Source of the DNA: Tomocerus qinae
Taxonomy: Eukaryota > Arthropoda > Collembola > Entomobryomorpha > Tomoceridae
Direction of reading: 5' to 3'
DNA length: 64,000 nucleotides
Assembly (NCBI GenBank): GCA_020055645.1
Contig: CM034548.1
Span: 47,608,296 to 47,672,295, forward strand
Shown here: positions 36,592 through 50,842 of the stretch, in pieces
Numbering within the stretch: position 1 is the first letter of the stretch
Layout: each line of letters opens with the position of its first letter
Made by a program: the position numbers and the translations under genes
The notes under the pieces: model-generated
Databases searched by the model: none
Told to the model about the DNA's origin: nothing
The model's input: the letters and a program-made list of their open reading frames with translations, nothing else

Positions 36592-39500
36592 ATTGTAGTA
36601 TTAAGATAGTAATTATAGTAGTAGACTTGCCATTCGAACCCTTCAATTCATATGATTTACATAAGTCCAAGTACTTCACTTCATAATACACTGAATTGAA
36701 ATGTCCAATGTGTAATTGAAACTGGACAAAAATGCTAATCAGTATATCTCATGAAGTAACACGTAGGTCTTACGCTGGTCTCGGTTTATGAGGAGAAAGT
36801 AATATTTCAAAAAGTAGGTAAACACTTAACGAAAGTTTTTATGATGCTCGTTATTGCAACATTTGTGATACTGCGTACTGGGCTTACTCCATTATTTTGA
36901 AAAAGGACATCCATAATAAGGCAAAGCTACCCAAGTAGTAACTTACGCATAATTTATAAATCAACAGTGTCCTATAGTGCATTTTACACTGTACAGTGTA
37001 ACATCATTTTATACTCTTGCCATGCAATCGCTGAACATGTCCTTAGCACAGCATCGAACCCACGAAAAAAGGGAAATTGTCTTGTTTTTGAAATTAAGTT
37101 TCCTAAAATTTATTGCAGTACATTTTTCATTCATTTAAACAATCATTAACTTACGCATACAGAAACTCGTTGAATACATTCGAATCATGTAAAAAAATAA
37201 AAAGTGATCATTTATTCCATGAAAATGTTTATTCCTGTGTTGGTATGAGTATGTATGTTATGAGGATGGAATTTGTCGCCAAAATAGGTAACGCACAAAC
37301 GCACGCAATTATATAAAACAATAAAATCCAGTCTGGGTTAGTATTAACACATCAGACCAAATTTGGATAGTAGCACCGGTGGCCTAGTTGTTAACATTTA
37401 CTTAATGTAAGAGAGTGTATTTAATTATTTGTATATCTTTGACGATCATGAAGGAATTAATGGATAGTTTGGTTATATTCGACAAGCGTAATTTGGAAAT
37501 AATTCTGTGCTGAGCAATTCGAGAAAGGCCATTAGTGTGCGTGAGTAGTGCGGTGGAGTTGGAGGGTGGTAGCTTTGTCTAAGAGTAGAGTGAGTGCATC
37601 AAGGAATGAGAAAAACTTTTGCCTCCCTAAGTAAAAAACAGAGATAGATTAGGAAGTAACGTCAAGCTTTTGATTTCCGTGAATGAACATAAAAAATTGT
37701 AGAAAAACGTTTGCTTAGCAGCCAAAACGGAGCTAAAAAGATGGGGTAATAGTAAGTAAACCAGCGAAGCAAACTACATAATATTATACGAGAGTTTCCT
37801 TTGTGGCTAAGAGTAAAGTTAAGTAAATACATAGATTTTATATCCGTAGTAGGTAACTGCATCTGGAGAAGAGACGTGCAATTCACTCAACTATATCGAA
37901 AATGTTCTTTTGCTCCACGATTCTTCATGTATGTGCAGTTAGTTAGGACGGAAGGTACATTATAGGGAAGGACTGCAACAATAATACAATACAGGAATAG
38001 GGCGTCTGAGGGAGAAGACAAGACAGGGTTCAAATATGTACATAAGGTGGCATTCATACTTCTCCACAGATATGTATGTGGAGGTGTGTAAAAACGAAAA
38101 ACAAGCATGCAACCAGGAAGAATTCTATGGATCGTTATTGCTTTTTCTTTTTGCAGCTTGTTGGTTTCTCTTTGGCGGCTTTACTTTACTTTCCTCGACT
38201 CAACTTGACTTTCCCCTTCAGTTTTCTGGCCAGCCGACCATTATATTATCCACATAAGCTTTTAATTCAATTGGAAAAATAGAATTGCTCACAGAGGCAG
38301 CAAATGTTCACATTCACTTACTGCTAGCTTCTCACTCTTTTTATCTCTTTTCCAATAATCCCTATTCACCTTTTGCCCACATTTATACCTAAGCAGTTAC
38401 AGCCAGTCAGTCGAGCCAGCGCAAGTCAAAAAATCACACCGAATCATTACATTTATTAGCTGCATAAACAAAATACACAGATTTATTAAATCTGAGTGAC
38501 ATGGACCCACAAAGAAATCAGAGGTACTCCTTTGCTAAATGTATTTAATGCGCATTAGCATCCGCATAGGGCTAAGTATTGCTAGCATTCTTGTGTTTGT
38601 ATTCCAAGTACTTAGTCAAGTGGCAGACGAAATTAGTTCCACAAAGCTATCCAAATAAGCATAATAGTGCCTGTCTTCTTAATTTATTATTTAATAACGA
38701 CCTTCTAAGACGTATCGTTATCGCTCTGCGAAGCCCTCGACTATTTGCCAACTGGATTACCCATCAGATAGTAATAATTCATAAGTCTTCCTATCAGCCT
38801 ACTTTAAACGTCAGTTTGAATTTTGCATTTGATAACAAAGTCACGGGCTAAAATATTGTGACATAGAGCAGTATCTACATCCTTAGACATCGTGAATTGT
38901 TAATGGAAAAATAAAAGGGAGGTGGATTTTCAATTTTTTGTTCTTCTGAAGAATAGGAGAGTGTGATTTAAAACGACATGTAGCTTTTGAATTGCGTACC
39001 CAGTGTAAACTTTTTGTGTAAGTATGCGAGGCACACAAATGTCGGCTATTTCAAAAAATGGCAAATTGAGATGGAGTGAATTCTGAGATTTCCTCCTTAG
39101 GAACGTCTCCTACTACGTAAGCACATAAAGTGCTATATGGCTTGCATTATTTGCAGTAGACGTCCATGCACAGATATGTGGAGAATAGAAGCAAATAGAT
39201 ATGCTATGTACAATTCGGTATAAAATCAAAGAAGACGAGTAACTAGGTATGCATAGCTACTATTATTATGTGCGGGAATTCTTTACGGCTATATGTTACC
39301 ACTACTGGGGTTTATAAGGTGATTTGTATGTGGTTCTGATAGAAGCGATAGTTAGTATATGGCGGCTATAATATATAAGTAGGAGTTAGAAAGTCAAGTC
39401 AAGTCAATTGAAGGCAACTCACTCAATAGTGACGGTCGGTACACATTTATCCACTTAAACCCTCGTTTTCTCTCGCCTTTCCCCAGCATCTTACTCAAGC

Positions 39501-39649
39501 ATCCATTTGCATGCATATCAGTCCATTTTTTTCATACCACTGCACATTATGTGTGATGTGTTTTGCTGTGGCATGCATGCATCGTGTTATGGAATTACCT
39601 AGCAAGGACCTACTACTCTAGCTGAACTGCCTGCCACGACGTTCCACCT

Positions 39650-39696
39650 ACACACACACACACGCACACACACACACATACATACACACTCACACA
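39650..39696. repeat. (CA)n microsatellite
   Basis: A CA-repeat of about 45 bp, interrupted by CG, TA and CT steps. Confidence 0.92.
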
Positions 39697-42600
39697 TGCA
39701 TAAGCATACACATACTCCTTACTTAAAATGGCAGTCCCCTGAATATTTACTGCATACCTATGTGTCTGCCCTTCTAAAACTCTTCCTGCATGATTCGTGA
39801 CTTTGCTGATTTTAGCTCGGCTCTATAACAATATCTCTGTTTTTGACTTTCCCACAGAATATGTACATAGAAGAGTACGCGGAATGACTTTCTACTTACA
39901 TTCACTCTCCCGATTATGCATAGGAATTGGATTTTCACACGACATCCTATCAAATATTATCTTATTACGCCACAAGGCAGGCAACGACAACGTAAGTGGA
40001 GGTGTTTCTATGGCTAAGATTTGAGAATAGTAGTCAACATAAAGATCCTACCCCATTTAACTGCACAATGTGTGCATCGGATTCTATTCCCAATTCCCAG
40101 TCCCCATTCTGTTTCATATCAATCTCCCCTCACGAGCCCATTTGCCTAGAATTACCAAACTTCCGTGTCCCATTGCTTCCTATTCTCTAGTCATCAAATG
40201 TCTTCATTCCTAGCCACTTCAACAATAAACCACCATCACACTTCAATATTAAATCTTGCAATTTCCAATATTGTATCACAATATGATAAGTTTTTAATCA
40301 ATTTTATATCATCCCTGAATTACGACATTTTTTGTTGGTAATTTTTCTGTTAGCACAAATAGAAAATATGATAATATACTAGACAAATACAATTTGCCTT
40401 TTCTTTTCTACTCGTAAATTGTTACAAATCTCAAATAGCACTTAACTACTTGTAAGTAGTAAATCGTCCTTTGTGGCGCAGTAGAGATAATAAAATTTTA
40501 CATAACTTGCAGATTTTCTGTATGGTTTTCAGGTTGACACATAACTATGGTTTGTATTGCATTGTCACTTTGTCACTCGTTCAGATACACTCGAACATCG
40601 TTTATATACTTTGATAGACAGAAAGGTTGGATTACATAACATTTATTGATAACTCAAAGTTAAGGAAAAATAGCAATTTTGTAATATGGAGTATGTGTAT
40701 CTACGTAGGATTGGGTTTGGACCAGTGCGGTTGATTTGGGAGCATAAAATACTGAAACATATACATAGGCTTAGGGCCAACACTTGTGTTCTGATAAAGA
40801 TCTATGCCCAAGCAATTTCATTTTTAAATTGTGACCAATTACTTTGGTGGTAACTACCCCATCAACGTAACTTTTACTGTTATTGATTATGTGCGGTATT
40901 TATATCGCACTTAAAAGGCATAATCTTGTGCCATGGTCCAATTCTAAAGGATATTGGCAATTTTAAAAAATGCTAACGATGCGAAAAGGAAATCTGTAAA
41001 AATTTGGGTGTAAGTGTAACTATTGCGGAGCAGTGGATGAGATTTGGGCCAGACACGCATTCAAAAAGTATTGTGGTATAGTATATGGTAGTGTCGTGTA
41101 GTTGAGTATAAATAGGGAGATTTGGTTGCTGTGTGTAGTGAAGCGACAAAAACGCTGGTATGAAACGGAGCCGATGTATTCGGTATTATAAGAATGAGTA
41201 AAAGGAGTAAATAAAAGAAGATAAACAAGGAGACATTACAGTTTTGCATGTAGTCCATAGTTAACAATAAAAGTAACTTGCACAATAGAAATGCTGCTGG
41301 ATATAAATGCATAGTTAAGACAACGTTGGAGGAGCTGCAGACAATACAGTGAAAATGTCGACAGACTGACTGACAAAACTCAAGTTGGGATTATTTTTCT
41401 TTGCTGTAGGCATCTCTCTCCTCCTGTACGCCTTCAGTTAAGTTAGCTTCTCGCACTCCTCTCTCATTCATTCATGACACTTTCCCTTCTGAGTGACTTT
41501 GATGGAATAACTTTCTCTACTTTCCACTGTTCTCTTTTACATACGAGGCCGTCCACGGTTTGGCTGACTTTATAGCATTGTACATGCAGAATAGACCGAC
41601 ACATTCGAATTCTTCATTGAGCCAGCTATGCCGCTGTGTGAGTGAGTTTACACTACTCCATCATTCAGTCTTTCTAGACCTTTCCTTCCTCTCTGTCTTC
41701 GCTTTATTGCTCAGAGTCCTTTCTCTCATCATGTCATTTCCTCCTCCTTTCTCCAGTCAACTAAAACATTAAATCCTGCTGGTAATTAACATTTTCGAAA
41801 CTACCTACACTCTTCCTATACGCCTGCCCTCCGTCCCAACTATTTATTCTTCAACTATCCACTACTGCCTTTATTGCCTATTATAGTTGGCTACAAGGCA
41901 TTGTGTTCACGCACACTTCTTTAAATCCTACAAAACAAAAATTCTCTTTCAAGTATGGAAACCGTTAACATCCAATGTAAACAATGCTTTAAAGTTTCTA
42001 CATTTTTACATCACAAAATTTCAAGTCTGCTTCAATTACGAAGGTTTTCAATGATTTTTTCAAATTTTAAGTTTATCCACTCCAAAATTTAATCAGTCAT
42101 TCTTTTATAAAGTCTGCAAATGTAAAAGTGGTATTTTCTATAGGTTAAGATAACAGTACTTGTATACAGTATTGATTGAAGGATATAAAGCATCCTCCTT
42201 AATGTGTGCTACACTTTTCATTATTTATCGTAGACTTGTAGATATCGATCACAAAACTTTCATCAACCTGGTAATAAGAATAAGGGTAGATTTTGTTAGT
42301 CATTCTGTATTGGTGGTATGAGATTAAAACTCCACTCTAGTGGGTCTTCATACCTTTTTCATTATTAACGGTTTGTAGACACTAAAATCATTACATAAAT
42401 CCATAATCATCACCTACCTGCTCTTCCTTTCCCATTTAAAGCTGCGGAAAATTTGAAGACGTGAAGCAAATGATATGGCACGCCTGTTGGAGCGTGCACA
42501 GATATGTATAGATGAAGGGAATGTGATGGAACCCAAAATATCAAGTGAAATGCTGCACCAATCTGTGGGGACTTATACAATAATGATTCTGTAGGTGCAC

Positions 42601-44079
42601 AAGTTTTCTTGATGTGCTACACAGTATAGCTGTTGTTATGCCGTACAGGTATAGTGTCAAAGAAAGATACGGGAAGTTTTTCAAATTCTATCCTTTTGGC
42701 TGTCTCTGTTTTTGGGAGAAAGGAAAGAAAAGTTTCAATCCTCATTGTTACGTTCTTAGAAAGGGCTAGACTCCATAGCACCATCTTCATTATAATTAAC
42801 TAGAATACACTGCGCATTATAATTGTCAGATGCTTTAATATGAATCACATTTTGTCAGAATTGTTATCCATTTTTTTTACATTTTTCCCGTGATTAGAAG
42901 TAGCTCTTATCTCAGCATGGAAGTCTAGACTCAAATTTTCTTTCAAAATTTATTGGAAATGTTTAATTTGCGATTCAAAATTTTTACCGAATAATATTAT
43001 AGAAGTCAAAATTAAGTAGTCTCATCTCTCTACTTCTACATCATTTTCATTTTTAGAAAGTTTTCACATTCAATACCAAGTCATGGGAAAAGAATATTAT
43101 GTGGAATCAATGGAAAGAAATTGCTGGCATGCGTTTCTTTCATCACAGGGCAATATAAAACAGTTATTGAGAATAGAGAGCTTCTGAATATATTAATCTA
43201 TGTGCATATCTTTGAAATCATTTCGTTGATATTCAGATTTTCAATGATAAGCATAAAATATCAAGTGGCGAAGTCATAAAATAAGATAAATTCATGTTTT
43301 TAAGAGCGACTAAGGTCGTATTTTTTAAGAATTTTCCGCTGTAAGCATTTATTTGCCATTCTCCACTCGAGTTTTCCATTTTCCTACCCACTTGGCCTTT
43401 TTGCTTCCTACTTTTTCTATTTCCCACTCGAAACCGTGGGATTAGTTCCGTAATGTAGGGAAATATGCCCAAACTTTCTTTACACGTTAGAGATTATTGT
43501 AGTAGGTTGACGCAGTCACACGTAAAATATAAAGTCGATTTAAATGACATGATATGATAAGTACATCTTAATACCATGAAACTCGTAGATTTGTGCTAGG
43601 AAGCACAAAATCCTTTCTCAGTCGGTTGTTCAGTGCAGTTCTGGGTTGAGATGAAATGAAGGAAATGAGAACAGTGTCATTCTAGCCAGTGTCGAAAATA
43701 TCTAATCTGGTGAAGTATACATATACATCAATGTCTGTGTGATGCATGGCACTAGATAGTGTTTGACCTTCTTTGACCCCAAAATGTCAGAAATACAAAA
43801 TGGTTTTGAAAAGTCTGCTAATAAGAAAGATAAATGTTGTTACTTGAAGTTTAATATGAAAGTTGTGGAAATTTAGTGCGTAAGTAGTGAAAATGTAAAA
43901 ACTTTGGATGTGCTAGTTATGACTTATGTGTAGGTTGAGCTACTTGGAGGAATGGTGAGGAATGAGTCAGTTGGTTCTTATAATCGACTAATAGATAATA
44001 CCTAAGTTGAACAAATAAAGCCGGATGGGAGAGAGCAGAGTAATAGAGGGATCCAGTGATTATGACATAAATGGCACAT

Positions 44080-44124
44080 GAGCTTTTACTAACCAGATTC
44101 AAAATGGAGCTTTTACTAACCAGA
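44080..44124. repeat. 18-bp direct repeat, period 27
   Basis: GAGCTTTTACTAACCAGA is at 44080-44097 and again, unchanged, at 44107-44124. Same unit length and period as the duplication at 19185-19229, but unrelated sequence. Confidence 0.85.
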
Positions 44125-44570
44125 CACACAACGTGATATTTCACTTAAGAGGGAAAGCGGCAACTAGACTTTGACATGATTATCATAGGATCGTAAGTGA
44201 CAAAATCCGGCATATCCACCCCATTAATTATTCACGTATGTTACTTACGCATCCGACTATACTACTCACTCCACTATACATAAGTAGCTTCTCTGTTGGA
44301 TAGATTATGTAGCTCGCTATCACGTAATCGTCGTCAGGTCGAAGTTTCAGGACCAGATAATACTCCTATAATGTAAGGGCAAGAGAGCCAAGCCAGCACA
44401 CTCAACGGAAAGCTCCGTCACAAGTCAAATGATCGTCTTCCTCAATCCGGCGTAAAATCAATAGCAAATTCCCTTCTCTTGTTGTAAGTAGACAGTAGCG
44501 TCATTCACTCACTTCACTTGCTTGCGAAGCAATAGAGTATCAGAATAGACATACTCCGCTGCTGCACAAT

Positions 44571-44590
44571 ACATACATACGTACGTACGT
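44571..44590. repeat. ACAT/ACGT tetranucleotide repeat
   Basis: ACATACATAC followed by GTACGTACGT, a short mixed tetranucleotide run. Confidence 0.85.
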
Positions 44591-45419
44591 AGAATGTATG
44601 TTACGTATCCTAATACTTATTGTACATCTCTACACAATCTCATCACAACGCATACATTGTGATTGCATTGCAACTGCTACGACATAGTAGCTATCTAGTA
44701 ATGGTAGGAGAATCCTCAAGATTTGTGTTTCAGTTTCTATCCTAGTCCCAGTTTACTGTCTCACTCATCCGTTGGGTACTTAAGAAGATTTCCATTAGAA
44801 GGACACTTCCCTTAAGTGACTGCACAGTACTTGCATTCTTCCATAATATCCATGTACTCTTTAGTATAGGTCTATCTGTCGGAGGAATGCACTTGTGTTT
44901 GTATAGCGAGCAAGACTTCCCGAGTCACTCACTACTGCATTGCTGCTACAAAGTAAGTAGGTACAGTACAGCATGCTTTATATCCATCGACAACAACTTT
45001 GAAAGTTTGTTTATAGCTGTAAGAAAAGAATTTGGTATGGCATATCTGCATTTCCCGAGCAAGTCGTCTGTACTGTATAGCTGGGAGGATTACGTATCCG
45101 AACAGCATAAAGTCATCGTCGCTTTCTCTCATGTAACTTGATGTGATGGTTTGCTTTGAATTTGACTGGAGGGTAGATTCAGATTGAAAGTCAACGACAT
45201 AGGTCTTAAACTTACAGTAGGTAGCTATCAAAAACCGATGACTCGTCGGTTTGACGTTGTCAGCATGTGTGCATAGTGAACTGATTCTTCTCCATACACA
45301 ATGCACACATTTCATATCATTAGGAAATGTATCTTCTGTTGTTCCTAAATGACAAGCATCATCTTAATATCGTCACCATTTATATACAGGCCTGTTCAGC
45401 TTCTGTCTCTGCAGTCTCT

Positions 45420-45477
45420 CATAAAGACCTTCATGTTAAAACTGGGTTATCCCACTCACTACATGAAGGTCTTTGTG
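45420..45477. repeat. Hairpin, 14-bp perfect core extending to 17 pairs
   Basis: AAAGACCTTCATGT (45423-45436) pairs exactly with ACATGAAGGTCTTT (45461-45474). Read as a + strand transcript, three more pairs (one a G-U) extend it to 45420-45477, with a 24-base loop. It is shorter than a usual microRNA precursor stem, so this is only a structural note. Confidence 0.65.
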
Positions 45478-46029
45478 TAAGTATTCTTTACATATAGGTG
45501 GCATACTATAATCCATGCTGTAATGAGTATTATTACTTGACTATCTTTTCACTATAATGTATCATCAAATTTGTAAAAGACCCAAAATAAGTATCTACTT
45601 ACTTTTGTATTTTTTACTGTGCAGTACATTTTATGAACAGTCACCGAAACTTTGAAAAACTGTCGTTACAAGAACCTTGACTTTTTCTGTTGGTGGATTA
45701 AGTTGGTAGTGCATTAACTTTAAGTACATGTAGAGTTGATCTTTTCTTCGCTCATGCTTTCACATCTCTGATTGCTTGTCTAATATCGATTCAACAATGA
45801 TAGCAATCTCAATCTTTGTCTTCGTCTTGAACGTCTATAAAATAATTATATCATCCTGTAACTCAAACCCTATCATTAATGTGCTTTAAAGACTATTAAA
45901 ACTTCCTCGGTCCAATAAAAGTTGGAACACATATATTATAACCAAAACTTGTTCATTTGCCACTATTACTACTGATATTATGGAATGTCAATTTGTAGAC
46001 TTCCATATAAAGATATAAATCTAATTACC

Positions 46030-46130
46030 TATTTTGAATATTAACTATTTATAATAGATTTATAATATATAATATAATAGATTTATATTTATAATAATAA
46101 AAACTATTTATAATAGATTATAAAATTTGC
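46030..46130. repeat. Extremely A+T-rich repeated tract
   Basis: ACTATTTATAATAGATT occurs twice (near 46045 and 46107), with TATAATATATAATATAATAG between. This is low-complexity DNA prone to melt and fold. Confidence 0.7.
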
Positions 46131-48314
46131 TAACAAAATATCTGCTTGTCATTTTTGAAAATGTTATTTAAATAGGAAAGGGTGTATGTATATGCTATCG
46201 TGAGTGGTATAGAACTACACACAGTTCTGCAGCTATACAGCACCATCAATTATGAGAAGATACTTTATAAAAAGAATGCTTGGTTAGTATATATTTATGT
46301 GGAAGTGCATCTTTGGGTAAAAGGTAAGTTATAAGTTGCAAGTTAAGTTGGAAAGTTTTCTTTGGAGTTCTTTTCTATTGTCTGAATCCACTTGCAAGGA
46401 GAAAGTCGAAAATGTACTCTTTGTGTCAGATGGATAGTATACAGTGTACATACTGGTTGTAGTATCAATTGTGTCTGTATCTTTGAAAAGGACAAGTTGG
46501 TCGGCCTACGTAGTCGCTCCTCTAGTCACATATATCTTTTGAGGAATAAATGGATATTTCCTAGGAAAGTTCAATAAGAAGAAATACATTGAGGATTTTT
46601 ATCTTTAGATGATCTGAGAATAAGCACAGAGGAATGTACTTCCGTCTGGGTTCCCTTGCATCGCATTGTGTCATCCGTTCCCTCAATTTCATTGTTTACA
46701 GTTTTGCTCTAGCAATCGTTCCATTTCGCCATTGGGTTGTTGGACTACTGCTAGTATATACATCGAGAGTGGAGTATGGAGGGACCAACTATAAATACCA
46801 TCAAAGCTATATACATAATATACAACAGATAATATCTCTGAGACTTGTGTAAAGATCCTGTAATAGCAAAATGCTATTCCATGTGCCTTCCATAACTATA
46901 CCTCCAGATCAGGGTAGTAAGGCCCAGTAAGAACGAGTGTTGATTGGAGTAGAAAGATGAACAAGTTTTATCTGCTGCTCAGCAAATGTTAACTTGCGTC
47001 AGAACGAAGGACTACTTACATATATGGACCGTACACAGAGAGAGGATCTTCCAGTACATTGAATTACATTGGATTTGCTCTAGTAGATACTGGAGTGATA
47101 CTCGAAGATATGATACGACGATGGAGGGTCAGATAATATGACCTGGCCCTTGCATTGCAGCCTCTCCTCTTTGACAATAACAGAGTTGTGGATAGGCGAA
47201 ATCCAATGAAAAAGCACTAGCGATATGAATAAGTTCCAGATGGAGAACCAAATCACTTTTTCACTGGATGCGAGACGAAACTGGCGTGACAGAGGATGGA
47301 AAGGAGTTAAGGGCTAATAAAATATACATGTCTATCTATCTCCGTGCTGAATGTCTGTAGTCGTTGCATCACAAGTATAAAATATACATTGCGTTCTCTA
47401 GGTGTTGGCAATAAAAATGATAACTTTATTCTAAGCTCTCCTACCTGCGCACTTTCCTTCCAACTTCTTCACCAACATAAATGAGACCAACTAACAACTG
47501 TAGATATTGTAATAATAATCGCTGTTACGAGTACACGAAAGACGTTCTGAATTTCACGGATATGTTAAGCAGTAAAGCAATCGGCCGCAAGTAACCTACT
47601 GTCCACGTCAGGAGCTAATCTAGATCTCCAGCATCTAATCTTAAAGGAAGTAAACTGGAATCATAAATAAATTCATGCGTGATTTCCACCGCCAAATCAA
47701 AGAAACAGATGGGAGAAAGTCGACTCCAGAGATTCAAGACTCAACTTCATCGTAGAAGCAATCTCCGCAGATAAACCAGAAGGGCTTCTTCCATGATTCC
47801 CATCCATCCACCTACCCTTCTCCCAATTACATATCAGACCCGATGAAATTCAATAGATATTTATATACTGTTAGCATTTAGCCAATAATCTCTCTCTCAT
47901 CCTCAATTTCGTTCCGTCCTAAAGGAACTAAGCAAATATTTATGAATTGTACTAAGATATAAATACCCTACTGGGCAAGTTGCTTCTAAACAGCTATTAC
48001 TTTCCAATAATCTTCCTAAATAATTTTCGATCCAGATTTGGTCTATCTGTACGTCCCTGGAAATAACAAGAGAGCTTAGGTAAAAATTCTTCATTTTTGC
48101 ATATTGCAGCATATTGGTGGTTTGAGGGATTGTAGAAACAAATTCCTTAAACTTAAAGGGCTATACTTTTGTATATGTACGTTACACTTAGAATGTACCA
48201 TTTGCTAGCCCTGTTTCTTAAAAGGTTGATATAAATATAAAACGCAATGTTTTTTTAAAAGTAGATATAGCTCAGAACGAGGACAGGCTACGCAGATTCT
48301 AATGCTTGGGCACA

Positions 48315-48352
48315 TTTAGATATACATTTCCACATTGAGATGTATATCTAAA
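48315..48352. repeat. 13-bp perfect hairpin
   Basis: TTTAGATATACAT (48315-48327) and ATGTATATCTAAA (48340-48352) are exact reverse complements with a 12-base loop. Made of A+T-rich words, so chance is more likely than for the other hairpins. Confidence 0.6.
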
Positions 48353-50821
48353 CGTATAAATGTCCTTTGTGTTGCTTTATACATAAAGAAAGTCAGGAAT
48401 AGTATAGAAGAGAGCATAGAAGAGAGAATTCTGTTTCTCCAGTTGAACTGCAATATCTTGTTCCGTAGTAAGTCTGCCCTCAGTATCTGTATGTGCCTCT
48501 GCATCTATGTAATTTGTCACGAGAGGTTGGTGGTCCCATGACACAGCAATTGTCCCTCACTTCCCCTCTTTCTCCGTTGTTCGTTATACTGCTACATATC
48601 AGACAACGCGCTCTGGCTGAAGTTCAATTATCTTTCAGACCTAAATACATCAACTACCGTTATATATTGTACTGATGTAAAAGTGCTCTTCTTAAAATTA
48701 TATATGCAGCTGGTTGCATTAACTGTTTTTGTTTTCTTAAACCACTACTGCTGTGGCAAATTTTAAAATCAAACGTCGATAGATAAAGCTTTGAAACTAT
48801 CATCACTGCTTGCGAATAGATAAAATTCTTTATTTCATGCTATAACTAGCAATTAATTTCGTAATGGTATACAAAATAAATTATCGTAATAAATGATAAT
48901 AACAGTTAATAATTTGCAAAAATGGTGATGAAGCGGTGATAGACCTCGCTACAATGATATAATACTATTGTTTCGTCAGAGATATTATAACCCACTTGCC
49001 GGGAATCCAATAAATGTTTTCATCCAACTTTACAATTTGTGCATCTAACTATCCGATAAATGCATATAATTTAGGGTTTACGAGTATTTACCAGATCATA
49101 ACTGCAAAGCCAAACAATTGACAAAATTAATTCGTGTTCGTACTCTCGAAATTAATAAGTGGCCTTATAAATTTAAATAAAGATAATAATAATAAGTGAT
49201 TCAAAGCAGTAAGGAAAAAATTGAGAAGAGAAATGAAAAGAAAACATTTATTTTTTTATTGGGCAATTTGTTTAAGTTACCATGGTTTTTATTATTTGAA
49301 AATTAAAATCTCTAAATATACACATTGTTACACCTGTTGTACAGAAATTTCTAATATTAATGTTAAGGAACCTGATAGATTTTTTGAACAAATGTAAGGC
49401 TTCTACTGATAATTAATCGGCATTCTTCGGGTATTAGTTTTTCTGAAATCTTATATGAAATTTATATTTGGTTATTAGTTCCGTGATTATTGATAAAAAT
49501 GAAATGCAAAAAGTGAGACGATGAATGTTATAGGTGCACTTGCACTACTTTCTTGAATATCGTTTTCAGAGTGCATTGCGTTATCATTAAGTAAATTGAA
49601 TCTCTGTTAACCGACTGCGCATTATTGTACTCGATAGCTTAACAAACGGTGGACAACGAACATATATTAAAAGAGCATATTTACCTAATATGATTCATTA
49701 TTAGGATTATGTAGCGGATGTCTCTACTATTATATAGATACGAATGGAAGTCCAAAATCTGGAGCATTGATCTGCCATGCATAGTATCCCGAAATGTACG
49801 TATTAATTCGTTTTAAGCTTACAGATTTTTAGGTATGTAAATACCCAAGCGCTTAGAGTTTGTATGGATGGAGATATTCCATTGTTTTGGTAGGCTGGAT
49901 GTGTTGTGGTATTCATATTGGCATTAGTACACGAAGCCAATCCAAAGCTTCCACAAACAGAGATTTGGAAAAGGAAGTGTGTGTGCTAATGTATAGAAGG
50001 TGCTAGTAGATATTTTGAGTAAGTAGACAGACAGACTGCGAACTTATTCATTGAAATAGGAAGCACACATGTATCATCATCATGTATGCATTCCCTCAAA
50101 TAAAAGGTATATTTCATTTCATTCGCTCGTTGCTTTCCCTTTCGCGACTCACAATCACAACAATACAATGGATTACATTCCTTACAGACGAACCGACCAC
50201 CACTATTTGTTAGAATTTGGCACGATGTGAATTGCGATGTTTACAATTGGTATGCATAGATATTATTATAATGCTTGCCATCCCTTACAGCTTATACATA
50301 AAATATCCGACACAGTACACTCCATAATTGTATAAGCATTAGACATTGGGTAATATCCGCAGTTGTTCATAGACCGAAACATCAAACCGAACGACTATAT
50401 ATATAACAAGTAATTTCGCTGATTGTTTGTTGGCAGTTTATTTGGGCACAGAGACTATGATATACCCAGTGGATATAAGTAGTAGTTAGTAGATAGTCGT
50501 AGTACATACATAATCCCATTGTGTTTGTATTCATTTAAATATTTGTACGCAAACACTTATGCATGCACACACAAACACATATTATTCTATTCAGAGAACC
50601 AACTCTCATTTACTTACACACATTACTGCTAAATACACAGAGAAGGAAATCCCCGTCCCACATCCTATTATAAGTAGAGCTATGTAGTATACTGGATGGT
50701 TACGCTTGGCCTTTTGGCAAATATTGCCTGGACTGATTTCCATAGTCGGAGTAGTCGGCTCCGTTTTAATACACACAGCAAAACGGAATCCTACATGACA
50801 GAGACACAACACACCACAAGA

Positions 50822-50842
50822 CTCCTCTCTCTCTCTCTCTCC
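50822..50842. repeat. (CT)n microsatellite
   Basis: About nine CT dinucleotides in a row. Confidence 0.9.

Larger units (their letters stand above)
35741..45419. other. Non-coding DNA, no gene recognised
   Basis: No frame exceeds 95 codons. GGTGGCCTAGTTGTTAAC at about 37379-37396 looks like a tRNA A box but lacks a B box. TCAAG/TCAAC words cluster at 38200-38215 and 39391-39412. GCTTGCGAAGC, a small palindrome, occurs near 36208 and 44520. Simple repeats and two direct or inverted repeats are listed separately. Confidence 0.5.

Noticed and set aside
37372-37400. tRNA-like A box GGTGGCCTAGTTGTTAAC
   Set aside because: No B box downstream and no pairing arms; at best a decayed SINE head.
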